A DNA stretch of 64,000 nucleotides from Thalassovita sp. (GCF_963691685.1 NZ_OY829290.1:2108001-2172000); one strand, 5' to 3'. Positions 17,110 to 24,586 are shown, counted from the stretch's first letter. A program made the numbers and translations. The notes: generated from the letters alone by a model not told the origin.

Positions 17110-17336
17110 TTTGCCGCAGCCTTCGACTTGTCGGCGTTCGCTTTGCGTTCAGTCTCCTTGGCTACTTCTTTTGTGCGCCATTCATCGGCTGCACGTTTAG
17201 CTGCCATTGGTGTCTTGCCTGAAAACCGCATCGGCAAATTCCCGATGTAGGCGAAACAGGGGTCTCGGTCATCCAGTGGCCGATAAACGCGGATCCTCAG
17301 TTCCGTAATCGGAACCATGTTGCGCTTCTTAGGCAT
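17106..17336 (-). CDS. Hypothetical phage protein
   Basis: 76 residues with a basic N-terminus, a central YIGNLPMRFSGKTPMAAKRAADEW stretch split around the Ser-Gly-Lys turn, and a Lys/Ala-rich tail. No function can be assigned. It overlaps both neighbours by a few bases. Confidence 0.55.
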   Translation of the reverse strand: MPKKRNMVPITELRIRVYRPLDDRDPCFAYIGNLPMRFSGKTPMAAKRAADEWRTKEVAKETERKANADKSKAAAK

Positions 17337-17457
17337 GTTTGTTCCCTTTCTGGATGGTGAAGTTGGTCCAGCCCAATACGCGGGCAGTTTCGAAGCAGGC
17401 TTTGGGGTGGCGGCCGGGCAGGGCGATCCCGCTGGAGTGGTCGAAGACGATCCACAT
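17329..17457 (-). CDS. Small hypothetical phage protein
   Basis: 42 residues starting MWIVFDHSSGIALPGRHPK. The ATG at 17457 overlaps the stop of the upstream membrane peptide (TGATG) and its end overlaps the next start; coupling is the main support. Confidence 0.45.
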   Translation of the reverse strand: MWIVFDHSSGIALPGRHPKACFETARVLGWTNFTIQKGNKHA

Positions 17458-17654
17458 CAGCAGGCACCGCAGGACACGGCCGCATGGTGGCCAATGGCCT
17501 TTTGCAGCGTGATCAGCAGGCAAACAGCCAGAGTCACCCACCACAGAGCCAGCATGAGCGCCGGGAATAGGCTGCGGCGGGGCTTCAGGAGGTTCCCGCC
17601 AGAACGCAGGTCTCCATAGCGCCCAAGAGGCGCTCGAGCGTTGTCACGGCTCAT
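17457..17654 (-). CDS. Small membrane phage protein
   Basis: 65 residues with one strong hydrophobic segment (LFPALMLALWWVTLAVCLLI) in the second half and a basic N-terminus, so probably an inner-membrane peptide. A GGAG site precedes the ATG at 17654. Function unknown. Confidence 0.45.
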   Translation of the reverse strand: MSRDNARAPLGRYGDLRSGGNLLKPRRSLFPALMLALWWVTLAVCLLITLQKAIGHHAAVSCGAC

Positions 17655-17678
17655 GTCAGACACTCCAGTGATTAGGGG

Positions 17679-18329
17679 TTAGGTTCCGCCGGCGCCGGTG
17701 GTGCAGGCCCACAGGTGATCAGAGACGTAATGTGCTGTTCTGGGCGGATTACTCGCAGGCGCAAACAGGGAAAAACCGGAAGCTATTGATAGATTTGGGG
17801 CGCCACACTGCCAGCACTCTAACAGTGATTGGATATGTACACGTGATTGCGCACGGCCCATGAGGCTTTGCAATCTACAGAAAATCCTGAATTTTCCGAA
17901 GTAATCAGAAGAACGTGAGACGAATGCGCTTGGATTGGTAGCGCGAATTGCGGGCGGGGTTAGGAACGGCTTCTTACTGGTAAAAACCCCGCCCGCACCG
18001 GACGACGCGCTGCTAAGCGCAGCTTCAACAGCGCATTCCGTGAGTGCTTTATAGGTAGGGCAAGCATCGGATTTGGCAAGTGAAGCATGGCATTGGGGGC
18101 TTGAAGCTTGCGCGGGCAGGGTGCCCAGGGAGGTTTTGGGACGTGGCCCCCCGCCCGCGCTGGTCGAAGCGCTGCCCAAGAGGAGATGGGCAACGCGCTC
18201 CGTGAGTGTTCCAATGATCCCCCCGAAAAAGTCCCGGCCAGCAGGCAGACAGGCAAAATGACCACCGGCCGGGGAGTTGGGTGCAGGTTTCACCGCACCG
18301 TCGGGGGAAAGTGGGGAAGGGCGGTTCAT
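17679..18329 (-). CDS. Possible ORF containing two diverged internal repeats
   Basis: A 216-codon frame whose ATG overlaps the stop of the upstream gene (ATGA). The predicted protein holds two similar segments, LTERVAHLLLGSASTSAGGG and LTECAVEAALSSASSGAGGV, about 50 residues apart, each in a Ser/Ala/Gly/Pro-rich setting. No domain is recognised, and the composition is unlike its neighbours. It may instead be a repeat-bearing untranslated region of the early transcript. Confidence 0.3.
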   Translation of the reverse strand: MNRPSPLSPDGAVKPAPNSPAGGHFACLPAGRDFFGGIIGTLTERVAHLLLGSASTSAGGGPRPKTSLGTLPAQASSPQCHASLAKSDACPTYKALTECAVEAALSSASSGAGGVFTSKKPFLTPPAIRATNPSAFVSRSSDYFGKFRIFCRLQSLMGRAQSRVHIQSLLECWQCGAPNLSIASGFSLFAPASNPPRTAHYVSDHLWACTTGAGGT

Positions 18330-18700
18330 TCCGCCGCCTCCAGATATTCGCTTACGCCATAGCTTGCGGCTTCTTCGCGCGCCGCGCGGCGGGCCAGTTC
18401 GGCTTTGGTGTCGTCAGGGGCAAATTCTGCCAGCCATTCGGGCCACTCGCCTGTGATCGAAACCATGTGGTCGCCAAAGTCACGCAGGGCGTCTTCGGTG
18501 ATTTCGCGAGAGGAGCCTTCGTGTAGGTCAATTTGAATGACGCGGATCCGGTTTGCATTGGCTTCGTTATGTTCGCCGATCACCTCAAACACGTCGCCCA
18601 TGCCTTCCAGAACTTTGTTTTCCGGAGTGGTCCACTCGGTCAGAGTGCCAAGGCGGCTGCTCATCCAGGTGAAAGAGACGTGGTAAATGGTCTGGTACAT
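18326..18700 (-). CDS. Hypothetical first gene of the leftward early operon
   Basis: 124 residues starting MYQTIYHVSFTWMSSRLG, acidic, with no recognised domain; the middle reads VIQIDLHEGSSREITEDALR and the end EYLEAAE. AGGAG lies before the ATG at 18700. It is the first gene downstream of the operator-controlled leftward promoter at 18823-18851, so it should be repressed in the lysogen. Confidence 0.65.
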   Translation of the reverse strand: MYQTIYHVSFTWMSSRLGTLTEWTTPENKVLEGMGDVFEVIGEHNEANANRIRVIQIDLHEGSSREITEDALRDFGDHMVSITGEWPEWLAEFAPDDTKAELARRAAREEAASYGVSEYLEAAE

Positions 18701-18822
18701 ATCGGCTTCTCCTCTCAAATCTCCCTCCCGCGATTGGTGGCCTGTTGGGTCGGTGCCCGGGTTGGCCTTTTGCCTCTTCGGCGGGTGGTAGGCGGAGGCT
18801 GTTTGCCTTCGCTATGGTAGAG

Positions 18823-18851
18823 ATTTTAGTTCACATTAAATGAACCGTCAA
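18823..18851 (-). promoter_or_regulatory. Leftward early promoter with operator as its spacer
   Basis: Read on the minus strand: TTGACG, then the 17-bp palindrome GTTCATTTAATGTGAAC, then TAAAAT. The two hexamers are near consensus, with a 17-bp spacer that is exactly the inverted repeat GTTCA-N7-TGAAC (18829-18845). The same palindrome occurs beside the repressor gene. Confidence 0.75.
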
Positions 18852-19250
18852 CATGAAAAGTACAGAAAATATGTACACGTATTCTGCGAAACACAGGCTG
18901 GGGTGTTGTTTTTGTCGGCCAACGAAAGTGAATCACTGATTGGGAAGCCGGCAAATCAGGGGAATGAGTGCATTGAGTTTGAAGGAGAATAGGTTGACCA
19001 GAGGCGGAGCCTTCTACTTGAGAGAAAGCATATGAAGGGATCGATTGGTGGAACTATCAGATTGCACGCGGATAAGCGTGCATTTCTCAACTAAGGTTAG
19101 CAGGCTTGATCTGCTGCAAGGCTGTTCCTAGGGTTGGCGCGATGGCGAATTTCTCGTCCATCGGTTTTTTCTAGGATAATAATTACTTAATGAACTGGTT
19201 GATGTTTAAGATGGGCTCAGTGCTCAGACGGTTGGGGTTGGATCTAAATT
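18852..19250. other. Noncoding part of the immunity region
   Basis: About 400 bp between the leftward promoter and the end of the repressor gene. It holds a perfect 7-bp hairpin (TGCACGC/GCGTGCA, 19063-19082) followed by TTTCTC, inside a 20-codon frame that starts at 19032 after GAGAGAAA. This could be a small RNA, a terminator for an upstream transcript or a leader peptide. No larger gene is supported. Confidence 0.4.
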
Positions 19251-19577
19251 TTATTTACGATCCGCACCATTACTTAACACTTCGAGCGCAGCAAAAAGCC
19301 GATCTTGAACGTCACCGGGAAGTTGAACAAAGTCGCCGTTGATCATGAAATTGAGATCAATTCGGTGTTCGCGGTAGAGATATATTAGCACGTCTCTGCC
19401 TGGAAATGCTCTACCCTGCTCCGCGTTTGCTATAGCAGTTTTCTTTACGCCCCCAGCGACACCCAGTTGCTCCTGGCTAAATCCGATAGCAGAGCGGGCC
19501 GCGCGAAGGCGAATAGATGAGGCTTCGTGGTCAGCGTCGCCTGTTTTTGCGAGAGAGCATTTGTAGTCATAATCCAT
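19251..19577 (-). CDS. Phage immunity repressor (XRE family, CI-like)
   Basis: About 108 residues with an HTH_XRE domain (IRLRAARSAIGFSQEQLGVAGG, VKKTAIANAEQGRAFPGRD) and a short C-terminal part (LNFMINGDFVQLPGDVQDRLF). It is transcribed leftward, divergent from the Cro-like gene, with two operator copies just upstream. I prefer the ATG at 19577; an in-frame ATG at 19631 would place the first 18 codons inside the promoter/operator block. Neither has a good ribosome site. There is no RecA-cleavable peptidase domain, so induction must work by another route (anti-repressor or regulated turnover). Confidence 0.8.
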   Translation of the reverse strand: MDYDYKCSLAKTGDADHEASSIRLRAARSAIGFSQEQLGVAGGVKKTAIANAEQGRAFPGRDVLIYLYREHRIDLNFMINGDFVQLPGDVQDRLFAALEVLSNGADRK

Positions 19578-19595
19578 GTTTGCAGCATACTCAGG

Positions 19596-19612
19596 GGTCA
19601 CAAAAAGTGAAC
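19596..19612. promoter_or_regulatory. Second repressor operator (one mismatch)
   Basis: GGTCACAAAAAGTGAAC fits the GTTCA-N7-TGAAC rule with one changed base in one arm. Its centre is 41 bp from the centre of the operator at 19637-19653, four helical turns, so cooperative or autoregulatory binding is possible. Confidence 0.55.
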
Positions 19613-19630
19613 GTTTCCAAATAATGGACA

Positions 19631-19659
19631 TTGCGAGTTCATAATTAGTGAACTAACGT
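19631..19659 (+). promoter_or_regulatory. Rightward early promoter with operator as its spacer
   Basis: TTGCGA, then the 17-bp palindrome GTTCATAATTAGTGAAC (19637-19653), then TAACGT. This is the same design as the leftward promoter. Transcription should start near 19666, the first base of the Cro-like ATG, so the mRNA would be leaderless. Confidence 0.7.
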
Positions 19660-19665
19660 TGGCGC

Positions 19666-19932
19666 ATGGCTGATGTTGAGAAAATTTGCGATACGGTTGG
19701 GCGCAACGTGATCGCCAAGCACTTGGGTGTCGGTGGAACTGCGATTTCAAACGCGCTGGATAAAGGGGTCTTTCCAGCTCGATGGTTCGTTGTGATGGCG
19801 GCGCTTTGTAAAGATGCGGGCGTCGACTGCCCATTTGAAGCTTTTTCATTCGCCGAACTCGCTTTGAATTTCGGCGAAGTTCCTACCCGCGAAACTATGA
19901 AGGTTGAAGGAAACGGGGTTTCAGATGGCTAA
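19666..19932 (+). CDS. Cro-like DNA-binding protein
   Basis: 88 residues, first gene of the rightward early operon. The N-terminal half reads as a short HTH (IAKHLGVGGTAISNALDKGVFPARWFVVM). It is divergent from the repressor and directly behind the operator-controlled promoter, the position of Cro. No ribosome site precedes the ATG, as expected if the message is leaderless. Its end overlaps the next gene. Confidence 0.65.
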   Translation: MADVEKICDTVGRNVIAKHLGVGGTAISNALDKGVFPARWFVVMAALCKDAGVDCPFEAFSFAELALNFGEVPTRETMKVEGNGVSDG

Positions 19933-20374
19933 CCTCCGTTCCCGGATCAACGCCTCAATGGCGGCTCTGATCGACGGCTCATTTGGATGCCTAGATGCAG
20001 CTGCCGAAACGATCAATGCAAGGTTGGGGCGCTCGGTCGGCAAAGGCACGCTGTCTAAAAAGCTGGGGCAAAGCATCGGCTGGAACGTGGACGAGGTCAT
20101 GGCCTTAGAGGACGCAGCCGGCCGCTATCCTGTGACTAAGATGTTGGCCCGGAGGCTTCGCCCTGACGAATACACGGCTCAAGGTTGCGTTCTTCTTCAT
20201 GTCGGTCAGATCAGCAAGGAAACCGGGGAAGCGGTCAACGCGATCCTTTCGGCTCAGCAGTCTGATGCAGGTTGTGAATATGACCAGGCAATAGTTGAGA
20301 TTGATGAGGCAGTCGAGGCGCTTCAGCAGGCAAGGCTGCGGCTTGAACGCGAGAGCGTGGGGGCTGAAAGATGA
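19925..20374 (+). CDS. CII-like phage regulatory protein
   Basis: 149 residues from the ATG at 19925, which follows GAAGGAAA and overlaps the Cro-like stop. The first 80 residues look like a phage regulator with an HTH-like core (AAAETINARLGRSVGKGTLSKK), and the rest is helical and acidic. Position after Cro matches the CII/replication-control slot of lambdoid phages; the identification rests on position more than sequence. Confidence 0.5.
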   Translation: MANLRSRINASMAALIDGSFGCLDAAAETINARLGRSVGKGTLSKKLGQSIGWNVDEVMALEDAAGRYPVTKMLARRLRPDEYTAQGCVLLHVGQISKETGEAVNAILSAQQSDAGCEYDQAIVEIDEAVEALQQARLRLERESVGAER

Positions 20375-20379
20375 AGCGC

Positions 20380-20835
20380 TTACTCGTTCATTGCCAGCCA
20401 TGCCGAGACCTGACGGTCTATGCAATATCCAATCATGCTGAACTGATCATCCCATTTCATTTTGCACTTGGCATAGATCTCAATACCAACCGCTTCAGGT
20501 GTTTGTTTCAACAGGGTCGAGGCCTCCTTTGCGCCGTCGACCTCGCTCTGCATGCAATAGGCCACCATCTCCCATTGCTGCCCCCACTTCCCCTCACAGA
20601 AGCGAAAAGACGGTCCGATGATGTTGAGCGTTCCTTCTCCCGATGTAGACCAGTAGGCAGAGGCTGTTTCGTAGCCCTCTTGATTTCTGTCCAGGCAGTA
20701 TTTCTGCATCGAATAGTCGTCCGGCCATTCCGATACGCAGTTGGCCGTTACTTCCGTCATATCTCTCTCAGCTGGCTCAGCCGCGGCTCCGGACCCGGCG
20801 AGGATGACCGCAACGGCAGTCGTGATCCACTTCAT
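20380..20835 (-). CDS. Secreted cysteine-motif protein, likely lysogenic-conversion (moron) gene
   Basis: 151 residues with a clear signal peptide (MKWITTAVAVILAGSGAAAEP). The mature part carries three spaced copies of a Cys-x2/3-Trp...Met-x2-Tyr-Cys motif: CVSEWPDDYSMQKYC, CEGKWGQQWEMVAYC and CKMKWDDQFSMIGYC. Paired cysteines suggest disulfides in the periplasm. It runs against the surrounding rightward early operon, so it probably has its own promoter and is expressed from the lysogen. Function unknown. Confidence 0.75.
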   Translation of the reverse strand: MKWITTAVAVILAGSGAAAEPAERDMTEVTANCVSEWPDDYSMQKYCLDRNQEGYETASAYWSTSGEGTLNIIGPSFRFCEGKWGQQWEMVAYCMQSEVDGAKEASTLLKQTPEAVGIEIYAKCKMKWDDQFSMIGYCIDRQVSAWLAMNE

Positions 20836-21050
20836 ATCAAGTTCTCCAAAAAATTGGCTCGCAAGGCATCAATACTACTTAGGATAAATTCTAATTCAAG
20901 ATCCGCAGCTCATTTGCGTTTTGCCTTAGCCTTCGTGGCCGTCCGGTCTTTGGGCCAATGGGGGCCTGACCTTGCCCAGACGGGGAAACCCGATGGTCCT
21001 TATTCCCGCGTGGCTTCGCAGCCGCGCTCCATAATCTTGGAGCTGGACAA

Positions 21051-21266
21051 ATGTTAGGTTCGATCAAGCGTGAAGGCGACGAAGTCGTGATCCGGATGCC
21101 GGCAGATGATGCACACAGCTTATGCGTCGCCCTTCAGCCTTGCCCTTGCAAAGCCACAAAATCAAACGCGACTGCGAACATCCGAACACGTTTGGCCAAA
21201 GGCCTGATGCGGGCTGTCTTGTCGAAGTCTGTGCAGCGGCATGCGCTACACAACAGCGAGCGGTGA
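21051..21266 (+). CDS. Hypothetical phage protein
   Basis: 71 residues starting MLGSIKREGDEVVIRMPADD, with a short PCPCKATKSN motif and a basic C-terminal half. A GGAG site precedes the ATG. No function is recognised; it lies in the early rightward operon, 3 bp before the next gene. Confidence 0.6.
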   Translation: MLGSIKREGDEVVIRMPADDAHSLCVALQPCPCKATKSNATANIRTRLAKGLMRAVLSKSVQRHALHNSER

Positions 21267-21269
21267 TGC

Positions 21270-21572
21270 ATGTCAGACGTTAGCTTTATGAGGCTCCTCC
21301 GGATCGCAGAGGCGCAGGTTGCGGAAGAAGATCGCAAGGTCGAGGAGATGGCAGCCCTGATTGGCGACAATGGCGGCCCGCCGTTGGAAAAGCCCTTCGG
21401 GATCGATGCGCCATGGTTGCGCCATGCCGACGAAGAAGAGTTGGCCCGCCTTGCAAAGCTTCAGGCTCGGATTACGCGCCGCCAATTGATCCTCAAAGAA
21501 ACCATCGCAGAGCGAACCAAGATCATGAACCGGTGTATCCGCCGCATGCGTCGGTCACAGGGGAAGAACTGA
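21270..21572 (+). CDS. Hypothetical phage protein, helical
   Basis: 100 residues. An N-terminal helical stretch is followed by IGDNGGPPLEKP, a motif that recurs in small rhizobial and roseobacter phage proteins, then a charged helical C-terminus rich in Arg and Lys. Function unknown. It is tightly packed between neighbours in the early operon. Confidence 0.6.
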   Translation: MSDVSFMRLLRIAEAQVAEEDRKVEEMAALIGDNGGPPLEKPFGIDAPWLRHADEEELARLAKLQARITRRQLILKETIAERTKIMNRCIRRMRRSQGKN

Positions 21573-21575
21573 CCA

Positions 21576-22001
21576 ATGAGTGACACCGCCCGCCTGATCT
21601 TGCCTGCGCCTATCAGCAGCAATAACGTGTTCGCCAACGTGCGGGGCAGGGGACGCAAGCGCACCCCTCGCTATAACCAGTGGCGCCGCGAGGCAAAGCA
21701 GCTACTGGACCTTCAAGGGCCTTTGCCGATGTTCTCAGCGCCCGTGACGATCACCTACTTGATCGGGGAGCGGGGTGTCGGGAACATGGATTCCGGCAAC
21801 GCTGAGAAGGCCTACACCGACGCCCTGGTCAAAGCTGGCATCATCGTAGACGACAGCCGCAGGTGGGTGCGTGCAACGGCCCCGCAGTGGGTCCCAAACA
21901 TGGTTCGCTGCGTGGCTGTCATTGAAAAGGCCAATCCGGCCCTCTGCGGCCCTGAAGTGGCCTCTACTGTGCCTGCCGGCCTTAGGGAGCTTTTGAGATG
22001 A
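21576..22001 (+). CDS. rusA: RusA-like Holliday-junction resolvase
   Basis: 141 residues. The family cleaves four-way DNA junctions in phage recombination and replication. The N-terminal ILPAPISSNNVF and the acidic cluster GNMDSGNAEKAYTDALVKAG...VDDSRRW supply the conserved Asp residues of the RusA active site. The end overlaps the next start by 4 bp. Together with RecT it completes a small recombination set for the phage. Confidence 0.85.
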   Translation: MSDTARLILPAPISSNNVFANVRGRGRKRTPRYNQWRREAKQLLDLQGPLPMFSAPVTITYLIGERGVGNMDSGNAEKAYTDALVKAGIIVDDSRRWVRATAPQWVPNMVRCVAVIEKANPALCGPEVASTVPAGLRELLR

Positions 22002-22828
22002 GCAACGCGCCCTTCATGCAGTTGTATGTCGGTGACTACCTGACCGACACGCGCCACCTCACCACAGAGCAGCACGGCGCCTATTTGCTGATCCTTATGA
22101 CCATGTGGTCGAAGGGAGGGCAGCTGCCGAGCGACCCCAAAAAACTGGCGCGGATCGCGGGGCTTTCCGGCCGTAAATGGGCCTCGGTTTGGGAGGAGAT
22201 TTCGGAGTTTTTCACCGTCGATGGGGACGTGATTACCAATCAACGTCTGCAAAAAGAGTACAAAAAAGCGCGCGATAAAAGCGAGTTGAGGGCGCAAGCG
22301 GGGAGCAAGGGCGGAAAGGCTAAGTCATTGAAAAACAACAAATCGAGTGTAGAAAAAGCCACAGCATTGCCAAAGCAAGGTCAGAAATCAGAACCATATA
22401 TAGATAACTCAGAAGATAAATCTTCTTCGTTATCTAACGACGACGGCTACCAAGAATTTCTCGATGCCCATCCCAGATCGCGGGAAACCCTCGACGGGGA
22501 ACGCAGTTGGGAAGAAGCGCTCGCTTCGGGGCTTTCCGCAGATGACCTCATCGCCGCGGCCAGGCGTTACGCCGAAGCATCGAAAACCTACGACCCGGAC
22601 AAGGTCAAATTCTCTGACAACTGGCTGCGGGACCGATCGTGGGAGAAGTGCCCTCCGCCTAAAACAGCCCGCAAAATCGGTCAGACTGAGATCCTGGAGC
22701 ACAACGCCGCTTGGGTGAATGGCGACAAGTTCATTGCGCCGAACATGATCAGCCGGTCGATGGTTGAAGAGCTGATTGCGCGGGAAATGGTGACACTGGA
22801 GCGCGTCAAGCAAAGGGGGCTGGCATGA
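21998..22828 (+). CDS. DUF1376-type phage replication protein
   Basis: 276 residues. The first 90 (MQLYVGDYLTDTRHLTTEQHGAYLLIL, KLARIAGLSGRKWASVWEEI) form the DUF1376/YdaU winged-helix domain found in phage replication initiators. A low-complexity Lys/Ser linker follows, then a C-terminal acidic/helical region. It probably recognises the origin or recruits a host helicase. Coupled to rusA by an ATGA overlap. Confidence 0.75.
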   Translation: MSNAPFMQLYVGDYLTDTRHLTTEQHGAYLLILMTMWSKGGQLPSDPKKLARIAGLSGRKWASVWEEISEFFTVDGDVITNQRLQKEYKKARDKSELRAQAGSKGGKAKSLKNNKSSVEKATALPKQGQKSEPYIDNSEDKSSSLSNDDGYQEFLDAHPRSRETLDGERSWEEALASGLSADDLIAAARRYAEASKTYDPDKVKFSDNWLRDRSWEKCPPPKTARKIGQTEILEHNAAWVNGDKFIAPNMISRSMVEELIAREMVTLERVKQRGLA

Positions 22829-22956
22829 CCGACAAACACGCAAAAATGGATATTTCTACGCGGACTGGGCGCAAAACAGCGCCAACCAGATTGAACATCA
22901 TTTCGGTCACGACTGAAGAAAATACCACAAGGGAGCAGAGCAATGGGCAAGGGTGA
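22825..22956 (+). CDS. Small coupled ORF
   Basis: 43 residues (begins MTDKHAKMDISTRTGRKT). Its ATG overlaps the upstream stop (ATGA) and its end overlaps the next gene's start by 14 bp. The tight coupling is the only support; composition is basic and unstructured. Confidence 0.45.
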   Translation: MTDKHAKMDISTRTGRKTAPTRLNIISVTTEENTTREQSNGQG

Positions 22957-23596
22957 TAAGCAGCGAGCACGTTCGCGCAAACGGCAGCAGCGGGAACTGC
23001 TGGGCGTTGCAAGTCTCGCCCCGGTTCCGCGCCGTGAGGTCGATGGCAACGCTACGCGCGCCAAACGTACCGTGACGGCAAAGCAGGAACGGGCCCCAGA
23101 CAAGGTGGCCCTGCAGGCCCGCGCCCGGATGATGAGCGCTGGAGAACGGCCGCTTGAGGTAATGCGCACGCAGGCCCTTGGAGAGCCGGCGGGCCAGGCG
23201 ATCTATCTGACCTACGGCAAGAGCGATCCCGAATTGGCAGCTGAGCTCTGGCAGATCTACGCGACCTTCACGGGCTGCGAGGCTCGCTATGCCCGAGTGG
23301 TGCTGGGCAAGTCTCTCCATGCCACGCCCCGCAAGGTTGAGATGTTGCCTGAAAGTTTCGAAGCCCGAGAGGATGACCAGCCCGATCTGCGCAGCGAAGA
23401 CGAGAAGCACCGCGACGCCGTCAATGCTTGGATGCACTGGCATGGGCTGATTGGGCAGCTACATGCGGTCTATCAGCGGGATCTGTTTGACGTGGTCAGA
23501 GGGCGCAGAGAGGCTGTTGCGGGTGGGAAGGTGAGCAGAGCAGGGGAGCGGTTGCTAGTAGCGCTGGAGCTGTTGCGAGAAGTTGGGAGGCGGTGA
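22943..23596 (+). CDS. Hypothetical last gene of the early operon, possible late regulator
   Basis: 217 residues, no recognised domain. The N-terminus is basic (MGKGDKQRARSRKRQQRELL); the middle holds GQAIYLTYGKSDPELAAELW and the C-terminal half is helical with HWHGLIGQLHAVYQRDLF. A GGGAGC site precedes it. It lies at the slot where lambdoid phages encode the Q antiterminator, ahead of a terminator and the late operon, so a role in late-gene activation is a positional guess only. Confidence 0.6.
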   Translation: MGKGDKQRARSRKRQQRELLGVASLAPVPRREVDGNATRAKRTVTAKQERAPDKVALQARARMMSAGERPLEVMRTQALGEPAGQAIYLTYGKSDPELAAELWQIYATFTGCEARYARVVLGKSLHATPRKVEMLPESFEAREDDQPDLRSEDEKHRDAVNAWMHWHGLIGQLHAVYQRDLFDVVRGRREAVAGGKVSRAGERLLVALELLREVGRR

Positions 23597-24044
23597 CGAC
23601 CAAGCGCGTTTGGATAGGGCCGCAAGCATTTCTTTTGCTGCCACGTTTCCATTGTTAATCATTCCGACGTGGAGGTTCTCGTTGCAGACGTAGATCAGAT
23701 TTGTCGCCCTGCTTCCTCTACCTGCTCAAGCTACCTTTGTAGCATGGGAACTTAGTTCGCATCAGACAATTCAAACTTCCCTCTTGACCCGCAGCACAAT
23801 TGCCGATTTTGTATTCTCGCAGGCGATTTGTGGCTAACCCCCACGGATCGCCGTTTTCGTTAGCCGATGGACGAACCGGTACCTACATCTTCCAAGGAGC
23901 AAGAAATGACGCGCGCCGGGTAACGCCCGGCTCGAAGGCATTGGTGGGCGCCCTTAATCCATGCGGGCGAGCTTTATGTCCTCGGCTCTTTCTAGCAGCC
24001 CGCGGTTCAATGTCCGGCAGGCACTTAGAGCTTGGATAAGAAAA
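23597..24044. other. Early-late junction, no gene
   Basis: About 450 bp. It includes a five-codon frame (ATG at 23906, stop at 23921) after a strong AAGGAG, with a 6-bp G/C hairpin (23915-23931) overlapping its stop codon. No tRNA or longer gene is convincing. Confidence 0.45.
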
Positions 24045-24078
24045 GGGCGGCGACCTAAGTCACCGCCCATTTTTTTTG
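24045..24078 (+). terminator. Terminator between early and late genes
   Basis: GGGCGGCGAC pairs with GTCACCGCCC (one mismatch) around CTAA, followed by ATTTTTTTT. It would block early transcription from entering the terminase operon unless antitermination occurs. Confidence 0.85.
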
Positions 24079-24257
24079 TTTATGTGAAGGGTACAAAAGG
24101 TATTTGTTGCGCAACGCTCACGTCCAAGAAAGGCTGCGCCGCTAAATGCGTATTTAGATAAACGTCCTTGAGTCGTTGTTGTTTAGCTATTTTCGCCTTT
24201 TGTGCGAATTTGGCCTTAAAAGTTTAGAACGGGCTAGAAACTGTTCCTCCTTTGCTC

Positions 24258-24458
24258 ATGTCAGGGCTGGCCAACCTTCTGACCCTCATGGCCGGTAATA
24301 AGCACTGGGCGACATGGATCGTGGGTATTTTTAGCCAATCGGTCAGGGTGGTCTGGATCATCCTCACAGGGAAATGGAGCTTTGCATGCATGAGCGTATT
24401 GCTCATCGCCCTCAATGCTCGCAACCACCTCAAATGGAACAAGGAGAAGTCGGCATGA
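24258..24458 (+). CDS. Small phage membrane protein
   Basis: 66 residues with two hydrophobic stretches (ATWIVGIFSQSVRVVWIIL and FACMSVLLIALNA) and a basic tail. No lysis function is evident here; the holin-like gene lies far downstream. The end overlaps the next gene by ATGA. The start is uncertain because no good ribosome site is visible. Confidence 0.5.
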   Translation: MSGLANLLTLMAGNKHWATWIVGIFSQSVRVVWIILTGKWSFACMSVLLIALNARNHLKWNKEKSA

Positions 24459-24586
24459 TCAAGCAATACGTGACCCAGATCCGCAACAACGGCGGCAAGC
24501 TGCCCCGGGATTATGCGGACGACCCCAGCCCCATGAAGATCGCCAAGCTGCACAAGGCCAAAGCCAAGGCCGGCAAGAAGACCTGA
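24455..24586 (+). CDS. Small basic phage protein
   Basis: 43 residues (begins MIKQYVTQIRNNGGK, ends AKAKAGKKT), strongly basic at the C-terminus. AAGGAG precedes the ATG and the start overlaps the upstream stop, so it is likely real. Function unknown; possibly nucleic-acid binding. Confidence 0.55.
   Translation: MIKQYVTQIRNNGGKLPRDYADDPSPMKIAKLHKAKAKAGKKT

Noticed and set aside
20935..21057. 40-codon GTG frame ahead of the 21051 gene
   Set aside because: It overlaps the next start, but has no ribosome site and no supporting similarity.
23935..24044. A phage tRNA in the early-late junction
   Set aside because: A T-loop-like GGTTCAA is visible but no consistent acceptor or anticodon stem can be drawn.
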